Positions 38,005-47,094 of a DNA stretch of 64,000 nucleotides are shown here, piece after piece. Where the stretch lies: contig JAGRFY010000044.1 in the NCBI GenBank assembly GCA_020445765.1, positions 1 to 64,000 of the forward strand. Reading direction: 5' to 3'. Each line of letters begins with the position of its first letter. Position 1 is the first letter of the stretch. The position numbers were made by a program, and so were the translations under genes. Under the pieces are notes generated by a model. It was not told the origin of the DNA. It ran no database searches and worked only from the letters and a program-made list of their open reading frames with translations. The stretch comes from Rhodocyclaceae bacterium. Its GTDB lineage: Bacteria > Pseudomonadota > Gammaproteobacteria > Burkholderiales > Rhodocyclaceae.

Positions 38005-40536
38005 TCAGCCGGCCCTGTCGCCCACCGGCCACAGCCGGCACCAGAGTGCCTTGACCGGCTCGAACGCCAGCGGCATCGCGACGCCGGCCAGCAGCGCCGC
38101 AAGCCACTCAGGCAGAGGCGGGGGACGGAAGGCGAAGGCGTCGGCCAGCGGCGCCACCAGCGTGATCGCGGCCACCGCGGCAAGAATGCCGATGATCACC
38201 GCGACGGGCACCCGCGACAGACCCGCGAACATCCCCCGCACGCCCGGCGCAGGCGAGCGGCATGAGAAGATCAATGCGGCATTGGCCGCGACCAGCGATA
38301 CGAAGGTCAACGCCCGGCCCTCGGGCGCGGGCATGGCCTGGGTCTGAAGCCAGACATACTGGCCCACGACCATCGCGGTGGTCAGTGCGCCCTGAACCAG
38401 GCTGAGCCCCAGGTGGCGCGCCGACACCAGACGCTCGGTGGTCTTGCGCGGCGCCTGTGACATCAGGCCGGCCCCCCCGCGCTCCGCTTCGAACACGACC
38501 GAGCAGGCGGGGTCGATCACCAGTTCCAGAAAGGCAATGTGGATCGGAGCCAGCACCAGCGGCAGGCCGAAGATCAGCGGCAGCGCCGACAGACCGATGA
38601 TGGGCACGTGCACCGCCAGCGTATAGACCAGCGCCTGCCGCAGATTGGCAAAGATGCGGCGACCGAGGCCGATGGCAGCGACGATGGCACCGAAATCGTC
38701 CTCCAGCAGGACCAGCGAGGCCGCCTCGCGAGCCACGTCGGTGCCTCGCCGGCCCATGGCGATGCCGATGTGAGCGGCACGCAATGCGGGGGCGTCATTG
38801 ACACCGTCGCCCGTCATCGCCACCACTTCGCCCCGAGCCTTCAGGGCGTCGACGATATCGAGCTTCTGCTGCGGCGTGACCCGCGCGAAGACCTCGCAGG
38901 CGGCGATGCGGTCCGCCCGCATCGCCGGATCGAGCGCCGCCAGTTCCCCCCCGGTCAATACCCGCTCGGCGTCGATGCCGGCCTGGCTGGCGATGACGCG
39001 TGCGGTACGCGGATGGTCGCCGGTGATCATCACCACCCGGATACCCGCCCGGCGACATTCGGCGACCGCGTCGGGCACCTCGGGCCGCAATGGATCGGCA
39101 AGGCCCACCAGGCCGACGAAGGCGAAATCGAAGTCGTGCTGTTGCTCCGGCCAGCTCGCGGCCTGCGTGTGCTCGGCGCGCGCCACACCGAGCACACGCA
39201 GGCCGCGGTCGGCCATCTCGGCCGCGCGCTGCGCCAGGCTGGCGCGCGCCGTTGACGGCAGATGGCACAGATCCGCGATCGCCTCCGGCGCCCCTTTCGC
39301 AGCGACCACGTCCGGGCGATTCCGCTGCGGCCGCCAGAGATGGGACATGGCCGGCAGTTCCGGCGAGAGTTCGTACTCGCGAGCCAGCGTCCAGTCGGGG
39401 TGGAGGTGCTCGGTGTTCTCGAGATGATCATGGGCGAAGCGGTGAAAGGCCAGTTCCATCGCATCGTGCGGATCGATCTCGCTCGCGAGCACGGCGTATT
39501 CCAGCAGCCCGTGGAACGGCTCCGGAAGATCGGCGCCGGCCATCGCATCCGTATAGAGAATGCCGTCCTCCACCGCCAGGGCCGCGACCGACATGCGGTT
39601 GTGTGTCAGGGTGCCGGTCTTGTCAACGCACAGCACCGTCGTCTCGCCCAGGGTCTCGACCGCACTCAGGCGCCGCGCCAGCACGCTGCGACCGGCGATA
39701 CGCCGCGCACCGAGGGCCAGGAAGACCACCAGAATCACCGGGAATTCCTGTGGCAGGATCCCCATGGCCAGGGTGATGCCGGCCAGCAGACCTTCCAGCC
39801 AGCCGCCACGGACGGTCCAGTGCAGCACCGCCAGGCCCAGGCACAGGCCGATTCCGATCACCGCCAGGCGACGCGTCATCGCCCCCACTTCGGACTGTAG
39901 CGGCGAGGCTTCCACCGCGATGCTCTGCAGGGATCGGCCGATGCTGCCCAGTTCGGTGGCGGCACCGGTGGCCGCGACCCGCATCAATCCCTGGCCGCGC
40001 ACGATCAAGGTGCCGGCGAAGACACGGCCCTCGCCTGCGACCTTGGCCACCGCCTCGGATTCGCCCGTCAGCATCGACTCGTCGGCCGCCAGTTCGTGGG
40101 ACTCGAGCACCGGGCCGTCGGCGGCCACGCGATCGCCTTCGGCCAGCAGCAGCAGGTCTCCGCGCACCACGTCGCGGCCCGCGATGCGCACCGGCCTGCC
40201 GTCGCGGATCGCCAGCGCGCGCGGGCTCGAGAGATCCCGCAGGGCTTCGAGGGCACGCTCGGTGCGGCTTTCCTGGAGGATCGTGACAAGCATGATGACC
40301 GCCACGAAGCCCAGCAGTATCCAGGCTTCGTGGGCGTCACCCATGATCAGGTAAATGCCGCCGGCGGACAGCAGCAACAGGAACATCGGCTCGCGGACCA
40401 CCTCGGCGGCGATCCTTGGCAGCGTGCGCCGCAGTTGGCTGCCCAATTCGTTGGGGCCGTCGGCCGCCAGGCGGGCGAGCGCCTCGGCGCTGCTCAGGCC
40501 CGCATCCGGTCCGGCGTCGGTCGGCCGATCTTCCAT
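38005..40536 (-). CDS. P2-type cation-transporting ATPase, copy 1
   Basis: 843 residues from ATG 40536; the frame is open for 24 further codons. Cation ATPase N domain, then the A-domain motif LTGES (about 156-160), phosphorylation site DKTGT (Asp305), KGAPE nucleotide site, ITGDH and the hinge TGDGVND. The M4 ion-binding motif reads PQEFP (262-266) rather than the PEGLP of calcium or Na,K pumps, as in a bacterial subgroup of uncertain ion. About ten spans. It opens the stress island and is divergent from the BCAM0308 gene with a FNR-like box between them. Confidence 0.9.
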   Translation of the reverse strand: MEDRPTDAGPDAGLSSAEALARLAADGPNELGSQLRRTLPRIAAEVVREPMFLLLLSAGGIYLIMGDAHEAWILLGFVAVIMLVTILQESRTERALEALRDLSSPRALAIRDGRPVRIAGRDVVRGDLLLLAEGDRVAADGPVLESHELAADESMLTGESEAVAKVAGEGRVFAGTLIVRGQGLMRVAATGAATELGSIGRSLQSIAVEASPLQSEVGAMTRRLAVIGIGLCLGLAVLHWTVRGGWLEGLLAGITLAMGILPQEFPVILVVFLALGARRIAGRSVLARRLSAVETLGETTVLCVDKTGTLTHNRMSVAALAVEDGILYTDAMAGADLPEPFHGLLEYAVLASEIDPHDAMELAFHRFAHDHLENTEHLHPDWTLAREYELSPELPAMSHLWRPQRNRPDVVAAKGAPEAIADLCHLPSTARASLAQRAAEMADRGLRVLGVARAEHTQAASWPEQQHDFDFAFVGLVGLADPLRPEVPDAVAECRRAGIRVVMITGDHPRTARVIASQAGIDAERVLTGGELAALDPAMRADRIAACEVFARVTPQQKLDIVDALKARGEVVAMTGDGVNDAPALRAAHIGIAMGRRGTDVAREAASLVLLEDDFGAIVAAIGLGRRIFANLRQALVYTLAVHVPIIGLSALPLIFGLPLVLAPIHIAFLELVIDPACSVVFEAERGGAGLMSQAPRKTTERLVSARHLGLSLVQGALTTAMVVGQYVWLQTQAMPAPEGRALTFVSLVAANAALIFSCRSPAPGVRGMFAGLSRVPVAVIIGILAAVAAITLVAPLADAFAFRPPPLPEWLAALLAGVAMPLAFEPVKALWCRLWPVGDRAG

Positions 40537-41135
40537 CCGATTCAGACGCCCGTCATCAACCGGGCAGGCGTCCCGGACCTGCCCCAGGGTCGCCGCAAGT
40601 CGCAGCATACCGATTCTTCCGCGTACTTCCGCACACGTCTGCTGCGCACTGCATCTCCCATCCTGAACCCCCGCTCAGGCCGTGGCAGCCTCATGGCTGG
40701 GCGCGGCAAGGCATCGTTGCCGTGCACATGCACATTGGCACAGCCGCTGATCATTGTTCGCGAAACCTGCACGGTTCAAGACCCCGGCTTTGACCATACA
40801 CGCCCGGCGACGTGCCGTGGCAACGGCCATCTGACGCGAATCAAGTGACGATAGGTTGCCGCCCGCAAAGTCGACGGCAGCAGGATCGACGGCGTGCCGA
40901 TCAGGGCCACCCCGACGGCAACCGGTGGGCGCCGCAAGCGGTCGTGGACGCGTCCCGTTGCGAGTGCAGGCCGCGACCCGCGGTCCGTCACGCGCCGCCG
41001 CGTCCGGCGCCGAGGCCCCTGGAACGCCTCGGCCACCCGGTCTTTGACGTTCGTCACCCGATGTCGGAGCCCGGTCGCTAGCATCTCGCTGCTGCGGCCC
41101 TTCCCGGCAGCAGCGACCCAGATGGCGAGGAACCG
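40537..41135. promoter_or_regulatory. Divergent control region with CRP/FNR-type box
   Basis: 600 bases between the divergent ATPase and BCAM0308 genes. CTGACGCGAATCAA at 40831-40844 matches the FNR consensus TTGAT-N4-ATCAA at 8 of 10 positions. On the minus strand a TATGGT at 40793-40798 lies 42 bases (centre to centre) downstream, which is neither class I nor class II spacing; no good -10 is seen on the plus side. No gene is supported in the region. Confidence 0.5.
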
Positions 41136-41621
41136 ATGATGGACACGTCCGGCAAGTACTGGCGCCCGATCCGACGCGACGAATTGCGGCCGGAGCGCAT
41201 TCACGACCCTTACCGAGCTCACTTCAAGTTCGCCGACGGCACGCGCTGCCCGGATTGCGGTGCGGTGTTCGTTCATGGACGTTGGCAGTGGTCCGCACAG
41301 GCACCCGCGCATGCGGCCCTGTGCCCTGCATGCCACCGCATCCGGGACGGATTGCCCGCCGGCTACCTGACACTTTCGGGTCCGTTCGTCGCACGCCACC
41401 GTGACGAACTGGTGCGCCTGATGCGCCATCACGAGTCGCACGAGAAGAACGAGCACCCGCTCGAACGAATCATGGCCGTCGACGACCAGGACGGAAGCCT
41501 GGTGGTAACGACCACGGACATCCATATTGCTCGTCAACTGGGCGATGCACTGCACGACGCCTACAAGGGTGAGCTCGCCTATCACTACAATGAAGCGGAG
41601 AATCTGTTGAGGATCAGTTAG
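41136..41621 (+). CDS. BCAM0308-family zinc-ribbon protein
   Basis: 161 residues; ATG 41136 and ATG 41139 both suit the GAGG at 41127. The fold begins YWRPIRRDELRPERIHDPYR, followed by a zinc ribbon CPDC (about 36-39) and CPAC (about 64-67) and a C-terminal part with LVVTTTDIHIARQLGDALHDAYKG (in part), a beta-alpha domain like those of NMD3-type proteins. The family is named after a gene in the low-oxygen-activated locus of Burkholderia cenocepacia. Biochemical function is not established. It is the marker gene for this island. Confidence 0.88.
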   Translation: MMDTSGKYWRPIRRDELRPERIHDPYRAHFKFADGTRCPDCGAVFVHGRWQWSAQAPAHAALCPACHRIRDGLPAGYLTLSGPFVARHRDELVRLMRHHESHEKNEHPLERIMAVDDQDGSLVVTTTDIHIARQLGDALHDAYKGELAYHYNEAENLLRIS

Positions 41622-41775
41622 ACGCGCTGACGGCCGCAGCGGCGGCACCCGGATCGGGACCGGACCGCCCCTGCAAACGCCCGAGATCGCGTCGATGTCG
41701 CGCGACTGGCACTGCGCCGGCCGATACCTGCCCGCGCCGACGCACGTACCTCGCCCAAAATCGGGACGAGGCGCC

Positions 41776-42483
41776 TCACCGACGCGCCCCCCTCAACTCG
41801 TTCAACAACTGCAACTGGATTTCCTGCACTTCCATCAGCCTGTCCCATTGATTCGACAGCAGGTGGTCCAGTTTCTGGTGCAGGTGTCGGATTTCCAGTT
41901 CGGCCTTGAGGTTCACCTGGTAGTCGCGGGCCGCACCGATGCGGTCCCGTGCCTCCTGCCGCTTCTGGCTCATCATGATCACCGGTGCCTGTAGCGCGGC
42001 GATGCAGGACAGGCAAAGGTTGAGCAGGATGTACGGATAGGGGTCGAACGGCTGCGCGACCAGCAACCAGGAATTGAGGCCCATCCATGACAGCACACCC
42101 GCCACGAACAGCGTCAGGAACTGCCGGCTGCGTCCGAAGTCGGCCATGCGATCGCCCACCCGCTCGAACAGGCTCAAGCTGGCACCGAACTCCTCCTCGG
42201 GATTGACCGACACCGTCTCCTGTCCCCGCAGACTCTCCAGCACCTCGTGCTCGAGTTGCGTCAGCTCACCCTTCTCTGCCTTCAGAACGGACTCGACATA
42301 CTGCTGCTGGTAGCGCTGCAGGTCGTCGATGCAGACCCAACCCTCGGGCTCCCAGTTCCCCCGCTCGGAGGCGATCAGTCTGGCCACGGCTTGGCGGACG
42401 CTCGATGCCGAGCGCAACGATCCGGCGCGCCGGCTGCCGCAGATCTGGCACTGCCGCCCGCCATGCCCCTTGTCTGTGTTCAT
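41776..42483 (-). CDS. DUF1003 membrane protein
   Basis: 235 residues from ATG 42483. An N-terminal CQICG motif and a cytoplasmic stretch with WVCIDDLQRYQQQYVESVL precede the DUF1003 core: FGRSRQFLTLFVAGVLSWMGLNSWLL and PFDPYPYILLNLCLSCIAALQAPVIMMSQ (each given in part) form two membrane spans, and RDRIGAARDYQVNLKAE plus coiled-coil QKLDHLL close the protein. DUF1003 proteins are frequent in stress and low-oxygen islands; no activity is known. A CRP/FNR-type box lies about 140 bases upstream. Confidence 0.9.
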   Translation of the reverse strand: MNTDKGHGGRQCQICGSRRAGSLRSASSVRQAVARLIASERGNWEPEGWVCIDDLQRYQQQYVESVLKAEKGELTQLEHEVLESLRGQETVSVNPEEEFGASLSLFERVGDRMADFGRSRQFLTLFVAGVLSWMGLNSWLLVAQPFDPYPYILLNLCLSCIAALQAPVIMMSQKRQEARDRIGAARDYQVNLKAELEIRHLHQKLDHLLSNQWDRLMEVQEIQLQLLNELRGARR

Positions 42484-42616
42484 CGGCAAAGTCCCCGCCC
42501 GTGTATTGCGCTGGTGGGCCGCCCACGTGTTGAAGGTGGCCCCAGGCGCCAGCCCTTCGGCCAGCTACCGGGGCAACGACGCCTTGACATGATTTCACGG
42601 TCGTAGCGCCCGCACG

Positions 42617-42630
42617 ATGACGCACATCAA
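42617..42630 (-). promoter_or_regulatory. CRP/FNR-type box between DUF1003 and phasin genes
   Basis: ATGAC-GCAC-ATCAA matches TTGAT-N4-ATCAA at 8 of 10 positions. On the minus strand AATCAT at 42589-42594 lies exactly 32 bases (centre to centre) downstream, the spacing of class II activation, and would start the DUF1003 transcript near 42582. It could also serve the plus-strand phasin operon at 42798. Operator identity is inference. Confidence 0.5.
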
Positions 42631-42797
42631 CTGCGTGCCCCTCGTGCGCGCACGAGTTCCTGCCGGCGAGCGCCGCACCTAGGCTTGCCATTGGCCCTTG
42701 CCGGTGGCCCCGGACAACACGAGCGCATCGAATGCCCCTGGCGACCACAGCCCGCGCCCGGATCAGGCCACACCGGAAACCGTGTCAGGAGGAGAAC

Positions 42798-43220
42798 ATG
42801 AGCAAGACCGTAAACGCCCCGATCGAGCCGCAAGCCCGCCACTTCGAGCGCACCCAGGCCCTCGCCTGTGCCGAATGGGAAACAGCCCGGCGCATCCTCG
42901 AGATCCAGAATGCCGGCCTGCACCGCTTCGTCGAGCTGCACAGTGCGCACTTCCCTAAGCCCGGCAGGGAACTCGCCCGCCACCCGGGCAATCCGGCGAT
43001 GCCTTGGGGCGACCTCTACGGCGAAATGGTCATCGGCATGCTCGAATCCTCGGTCATCTCGATCGATGTGCTCGCCGCCATTCAAGCGGAGTTCGTGCGG
43101 CTGGCCCGTGAGGCACTTCCGCTCGTCAAGAGCGAGATGCTCGACGGGGTCGAGCAGATGAACCAGGCTTTCGCGTCCGTGTCCGCCACCCGTCCGGTTT
43201 CCATGAAAGAAGCCGCCTGA
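42798..43220 (+). CDS. Phasin-like protein
   Basis: 140 residues from ATG 42798, which follows an excellent AGGAGGAGAAC site; 22 codons upstream in frame are not used. The protein is soluble and helical with the phasin-type pattern ACAEWETARRILEIQNAG and MLESSVISIDVLAAIQAEF. Phasins coat polyhydroxyalkanoate granules, but short relatives occur in stress loci without PHA genes. It is nine bases before the diguanylate cyclase gene, so they share an operon. Confidence 0.7.
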   Translation: MSKTVNAPIEPQARHFERTQALACAEWETARRILEIQNAGLHRFVELHSAHFPKPGRELARHPGNPAMPWGDLYGEMVIGMLESSVISIDVLAAIQAEFVRLAREALPLVKSEMLDGVEQMNQAFASVSATRPVSMKEAA

Positions 43221-43229
43221 GGTGAACGG

Positions 43230-44684
43230 ATGAGCACACGAGCAAGCGTCCTCAGGAGTCCCGCATCGGATGATTCCGAATCACCCGAGCTGCCACGGGC
43301 AGGCGCGGACATCCATCGGGCGGGTCGGGTGGCACCCCCGAGCGCGAATCCCCTCGGTGCGCAGGCGCTGCTTGTGGTTGCACCCGACGGGACCATCGAA
43401 TTTTGCAGCAGCGCGGCCCGCAGCCTGCTCGACGCGGACGATTCGGCGCCAACCGGTTGCCATCTGACGCGATGGTTGCCGAACCTGCCGCTGCGCTCCA
43501 AGACGCCAGGCTACAACTGCGCCTACCTCGCGCTGCACTACCCGCCCGGCGGCTGGCATGCCATCGAGGCGGTCACCGGCGGCGATCGCATCGTCTCGCT
43601 GGAGACCAGCTGTCTGGTGGTGCCCTTCGGCAGCAGCGCCCGAATCATCATGGGGCTGCGCACCGCGCCGGTCCGCGATGGCGTCGACGATCAGTTCCGC
43701 CGATTTCTCGCGAGTGTCGCCGCCAGCACCGAAGCGGTCGTCGTAACGGATCCGGCCGGTGTCGTCGAATACGTGAATCCGGCCTACGAGCGCCTCAGTG
43801 GCTGGTGCGCCGCCGAAGTCGTCGGACGATCGCGGGCTTCGATCGGCGTGCCCGAGGCCCGCAGGGCAGGAGACGCAACGACGACCACGCGCTGCACCCG
43901 GGCGATCAGGACCGAACAGACGCGCGCAGGCCAAGCGCTCTACCTCGAAGAGAAGGTCCGGCCGTTCACCGACCGGGGCGGGCGCGTGACTCACTACGTC
44001 AGCATGGCGCGCGACCTGACCGGCTGCATCCGCGCCGAGCGGATCCTGCAGTGGCGCGCCGACTACGATTGCCTGACCGGCCTCCCCAATCGACACATGC
44101 TGGTCGACCGCCTGCACCAGGAGATCGCCCGCGCTGCCCGCGAATGCGGTTCGATAACCGTGATCTGCGCCGACATGGACCACCTCAAGGAGGTCAATGA
44201 CCGTCACGGACATGCTGTCGGCGACATCGCATTGCGAACGGTGGCCCACCAGCTTCAGAGCTGTGTGCGCGACATGGACATCGTCGGTCGCTACGGCGGC
44301 GACGAATTTCTGCTGATCGTGCCCGGCATGCACCGGCCAGACGATGTCGATGCCCTGCTCGCCAAGCTTGTTGACAGCGTGCGTGGGCTGAGCCTCGGCG
44401 CAAATCGACCGGTCGATGTCTCCCTGAGCGCGGGCGCGGCCACCTACCCCCGCGACGCACGCGAGAGTTCGCGCCTGATCGAAGCGGCCGATTCCGCGAT
44501 GTATCGCGCGAAGCGGGCGGGTGGCGATCGACACTGGGGGTACCGGCCGGATCATCCGACCTGCGTGCAGTCGCGCCCGGAAGCCGCGAAACTGCCGTTC
44601 CTTCGTGTGTGGCCGGCTCCGGCCGGCGGGCAAGCACTGGCCGGCCGGCCGATTGCTGAATGGACTTCCGATGGCCAGCCCTGA
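43230..44684 (+). CDS. PAS-GGDEF diguanylate cyclase
   Basis: 484 residues. Two PAS-like regions (about 42-145 and 155-270, AVVVTDPAGVVEYVNPAYERL) precede the GGDEF domain. DYDCLTGLPNR starts the cyclase; the catalytic GGDEF is at 356-360 and the inhibitory I-site RDMD at 347-350, so product feedback is expected. It makes cyclic di-GMP from GTP. No membrane span is present, so the PAS domains must sense a cytoplasmic signal. Its stop lies inside the next gene, the CRP/FNR regulator, an overlap of 14 bases. Confidence 0.92.
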   Translation: MSTRASVLRSPASDDSESPELPRAGADIHRAGRVAPPSANPLGAQALLVVAPDGTIEFCSSAARSLLDADDSAPTGCHLTRWLPNLPLRSKTPGYNCAYLALHYPPGGWHAIEAVTGGDRIVSLETSCLVVPFGSSARIIMGLRTAPVRDGVDDQFRRFLASVAASTEAVVVTDPAGVVEYVNPAYERLSGWCAAEVVGRSRASIGVPEARRAGDATTTTRCTRAIRTEQTRAGQALYLEEKVRPFTDRGGRVTHYVSMARDLTGCIRAERILQWRADYDCLTGLPNRHMLVDRLHQEIARAARECGSITVICADMDHLKEVNDRHGHAVGDIALRTVAHQLQSCVRDMDIVGRYGGDEFLLIVPGMHRPDDVDALLAKLVDSVRGLSLGANRPVDVSLSAGAATYPRDARESSRLIEAADSAMYRAKRAGGDRHWGYRPDHPTCVQSRPEAAKLPFLRVWPAPAGGQALAGRPIAEWTSDGQP

Positions 44685-45534
44685 CACGATCGACGGTCGA
44701 TGGGGCCCGGTCCACGAGGGCATAGGCGGCGATGCCGCATGGCCCCCCCGCCGGCCGCGGTGCATCGAGCAGGCCGCTGCAGGCCGGGTGGCAGCGGCGG
44801 ATCTCATGGCGTTTCTCGGATTGCCCGATGCGCCCGCATACCATGATCGCGCGTTCTTCGCCTGCCGCAGCATACGCCAGGGCGAAGTACCGGTTCGTAC
44901 CGGCGATCCATGCCAATACCTCTACGTGGTGATTGGCGGAAGTCTGGCCATGCGCATCATCGAGACCGACGGCACGGAACGCGTGATCGGCTTCCAGCGT
45001 GCCGGCGACACACTGGGTCTCGACGGCCTGGCCACGGGACACTACGCCAGCGAGTCGGTTGCGCTCGAGGCCGGAACCCTGGCGATCATCCCGCTCGGGG
45101 GACAGGGTCGGGGAGGGCAGCCTGCACACAGGCTGCCGACCTTCGTCTGCCACCTGCTCGGGCGCCAGATCATCCGCGACAAGGCCACGCTTGCCGTGAT
45201 GGCCGCCACCCACGCACTGACGAGGCTGGGTGCCTTCCTCCTCGACTGGCACGAGCATGGTGCGGACAACGGCCCCAGCTTCGAGTTGCCGATGAGCCGC
45301 AGCGCGATCGCTTCGTTCCTCGGTGTCAGCCGCGAGACGATCAGCCGCGCCTGCGCCGATCTCGGGCGCGCAGGTATCGTCACGGTTCGCGGAAACCGCT
45401 TCACCATCGTCGATGCGGATGCCCTGCACCGCACTGCGGCAGCCGCGATGATGCCCTGCCCACATCACGGCCGGGAAGCCTCGGCCGGCCGCATGAGACT
45501 GAACACCGAGGTTCGCGAACTGCAGGCGCATTGA
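44671..45534 (+). CDS. CRP/FNR-family regulator with hybrid recognition helix
   Basis: 287 residues from ATG 44671. A cyclic-nucleotide-binding-like sensor domain (about 55-165) is followed by the dimer helix and a winged helix-turn-helix (about 205-250). The recognition helix reads SRETISR (220-226): Arg221 is the CRP-type residue and Ser225 the FNR-type residue, with Glu222 and Arg226 common to both. Cysteines are at 31, 65, 81, 160 and 263, without the CxxCx5C iron-sulfur pattern of FNR. Oxygen sensing through a cluster is therefore unproven. It is the third gene of the phasin-DGC operon and the likely regulator of the island. Confidence 0.9.
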   Translation: MASPDTIDGRWGPVHEGIGGDAAWPPRRPRCIEQAAAGRVAAADLMAFLGLPDAPAYHDRAFFACRSIRQGEVPVRTGDPCQYLYVVIGGSLAMRIIETDGTERVIGFQRAGDTLGLDGLATGHYASESVALEAGTLAIIPLGGQGRGGQPAHRLPTFVCHLLGRQIIRDKATLAVMAATHALTRLGAFLLDWHEHGADNGPSFELPMSRSAIASFLGVSRETISRACADLGRAGIVTVRGNRFTIVDADALHRTAAAAMMPCPHHGREASAGRMRLNTEVRELQAH

Positions 45535-45571
45535 CATCGCGCAATACCGCCATACGCGGGATCGGTAAGAT
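45531..45571 (+). promoter_or_regulatory. Promoter with CRP/FNR-type box before FixL-like kinase
   Basis: TTGAC-ATCG-CGCAA at 45531-45544 matches FNR consensus at 7 of 10 positions and begins within the stop region of the regulator gene. TAAGAT at 45566-45571 lies 31 bases centre to centre downstream, fitting a class II promoter starting near 45578, about 60 bases before the kinase ATG at 45640. Functional link to the upstream regulator is inference. Confidence 0.5.
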
Positions 45572-45639
45572 GATTCGAGAATGCGTTCGCGCCGACCGGC
45601 GTGCGATATGGTCATACCCGAGAGTGTCTTGCAGGCCGC

Positions 45640-47094
45640 ATGAACAGTAACGATACGGACGGCTTCCTGGGCGTCGTCGAGGCATCGGTCGATCCAATGC
45701 TGATCGCCGACGCGGTTGGCCGCATCCTCTACGCCAACCCGGCCTGCACGAACCTGTTCGGATATGCCCACGAGGTAATGCCGACGCTCACCATCGGCGA
45801 CCTGATTCCAGAGCACCTTCGCGAATGCCACGCCGCGCACCTCGCCGAATTCCGGGGTGCGCCGCGATCGCGCCCGATGGGTGCGCATCTGGGCCATCCG
45901 CTCTACGGTCGTCGCGCCGACGGCACCCTGGTCCCGACCGAGATCAGTCTCAGTCCGCTGGGCGACGGACGGGTGCTCGCTGCGGTGCATGACATTTCCC
46001 AGCGCGTGCAGGCCGAGGAAGCCATGCGGCGATGCTCCGCGCGCTATGCGGGCCTGCTCGGTGCCATTCCGGACATCGTCGTCGAACTCGATGCCGAACA
46101 CGTCCTGCGCTGGGGCAATGATGCGGCCAGATGCTTCTTCGGGGAGCAGATGGCGGGCACCGCGATCGGACGGTTCCAGGCATCGCCCGAACATTCGTTT
46201 CCCCGGACCACCGATGGTGCCGTGCACGAAGTCTGGTTCGTGCGAGGGGATGGCGATCAGCGCCTGCTGGCGTGGAGCTGCCGCGACGTCGGCGAAGTCA
46301 GCGGCGAGCCCGGGGGACTGATCTGCACGGCACGCGACGTCACCGAGCGCCATCGCGACGAACAGTCCCTGCGCGAGCTGCGTGCCCAGATGCGCCAGTT
46401 CCATGCCCTCCACGTCGCGGGCCAGACCCTGCGCAAGATCTCGCACGAGCTCAACCAGCCGCTCGACGCCCTGTGCGCCTATGCCGCCGCGGCGCTGAAA
46501 CTGCTCGAAGGTCCGGATCTCCGGGTCGCCCAGTTGCGCGCAGCCGTCGAAGGCTGCTGCGACGAGGCCGACCGGGCCGGGCAGGTGGCACGGGCGTTGT
46601 CGAGTTTCATGCATCGCGACGTCATTCCCCTGGCACCGATCGACCTGGTCAGGGCCGCCGACAATGCAGTCCGGTTGTGCCGGGACGACGGCATCGACTG
46701 CCCGGACATCACAATCGACATCGCGCCGGACCTGTGGGCGGCCATCGGCAACCAGCAGCAGATCGAAAGCGTCCTGCACAACCTGCTCAGAAACAGCATC
46801 GAAGCGCTGCGGCTGGCCGGGCAGAGCACGCCGTCGGTGCGCATCGAAGCGCGCAACGACGCGCGACGCAGCGGCATCCAGGTCACCTTCAGCGACAATG
46901 GGCCGGGCATTGACCAAGCGAGCCAGACGAATGCATTCACCCCCTTCTACACGACGCGACAAATGGGCGTCGGCCTTGGTCTGACAATCTCTCGCGCGCT
47001 GATCGAGGCGAGCGGCGGCGAACTTTGGTACGACGGCGAAGCAGCCCCGGGGGCGACCTTCCGCTTCACCTTGCCGGCGGAGTCGGGCGCATGA
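45640..47094 (+). CDS. FixL-like PAS sensor histidine kinase
   Basis: 484 residues, cytoplasmic. Two PAS domains (about 8-125 and 135-240) precede the kinase core: SHELNQPLDALCAYAAA with His269, and ATP-binding NLLRNSIEAL, DNGPGI and MGVGLGLTISRAL. PAS1 has the FixL-type segment LIPEHLRECHAAHLAEF, where His64 lines up with the haem-ligand histidine of FixL; many haem-free PAS domains share this motif, and the FixL distal arginine is not conserved. It overlaps its response regulator by four bases (ATGA). Oxygen sensing is possible but unproven. Confidence 0.9.
   Translation: MNSNDTDGFLGVVEASVDPMLIADAVGRILYANPACTNLFGYAHEVMPTLTIGDLIPEHLRECHAAHLAEFRGAPRSRPMGAHLGHPLYGRRADGTLVPTEISLSPLGDGRVLAAVHDISQRVQAEEAMRRCSARYAGLLGAIPDIVVELDAEHVLRWGNDAARCFFGEQMAGTAIGRFQASPEHSFPRTTDGAVHEVWFVRGDGDQRLLAWSCRDVGEVSGEPGGLICTARDVTERHRDEQSLRELRAQMRQFHALHVAGQTLRKISHELNQPLDALCAYAAAALKLLEGPDLRVAQLRAAVEGCCDEADRAGQVARALSSFMHRDVIPLAPIDLVRAADNAVRLCRDDGIDCPDITIDIAPDLWAAIGNQQQIESVLHNLLRNSIEALRLAGQSTPSVRIEARNDARRSGIQVTFSDNGPGIDQASQTNAFTPFYTTRQMGVGLGLTISRALIEASGGELWYDGEAAPGATFRFTLPAESGA

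Noticed and set aside
42583..42596. TTGACATGATTTCA as another FNR box
   Set aside because: Only 6 of 10 consensus positions and no second half-site; the box at 42617 is better.
44671..45534. Calling the regulator Fnr itself
   Set aside because: It lacks the CxxCx5C iron-sulfur cysteines and has a CRP-type arginine in the recognition helix, so only the family level is justified.
44194..46962. Minus-strand open frame of 922 codons opposite the regulator and FixL-like kinase
   Set aside because: Antisense shadow of three well-supported genes; no domain in the translation.
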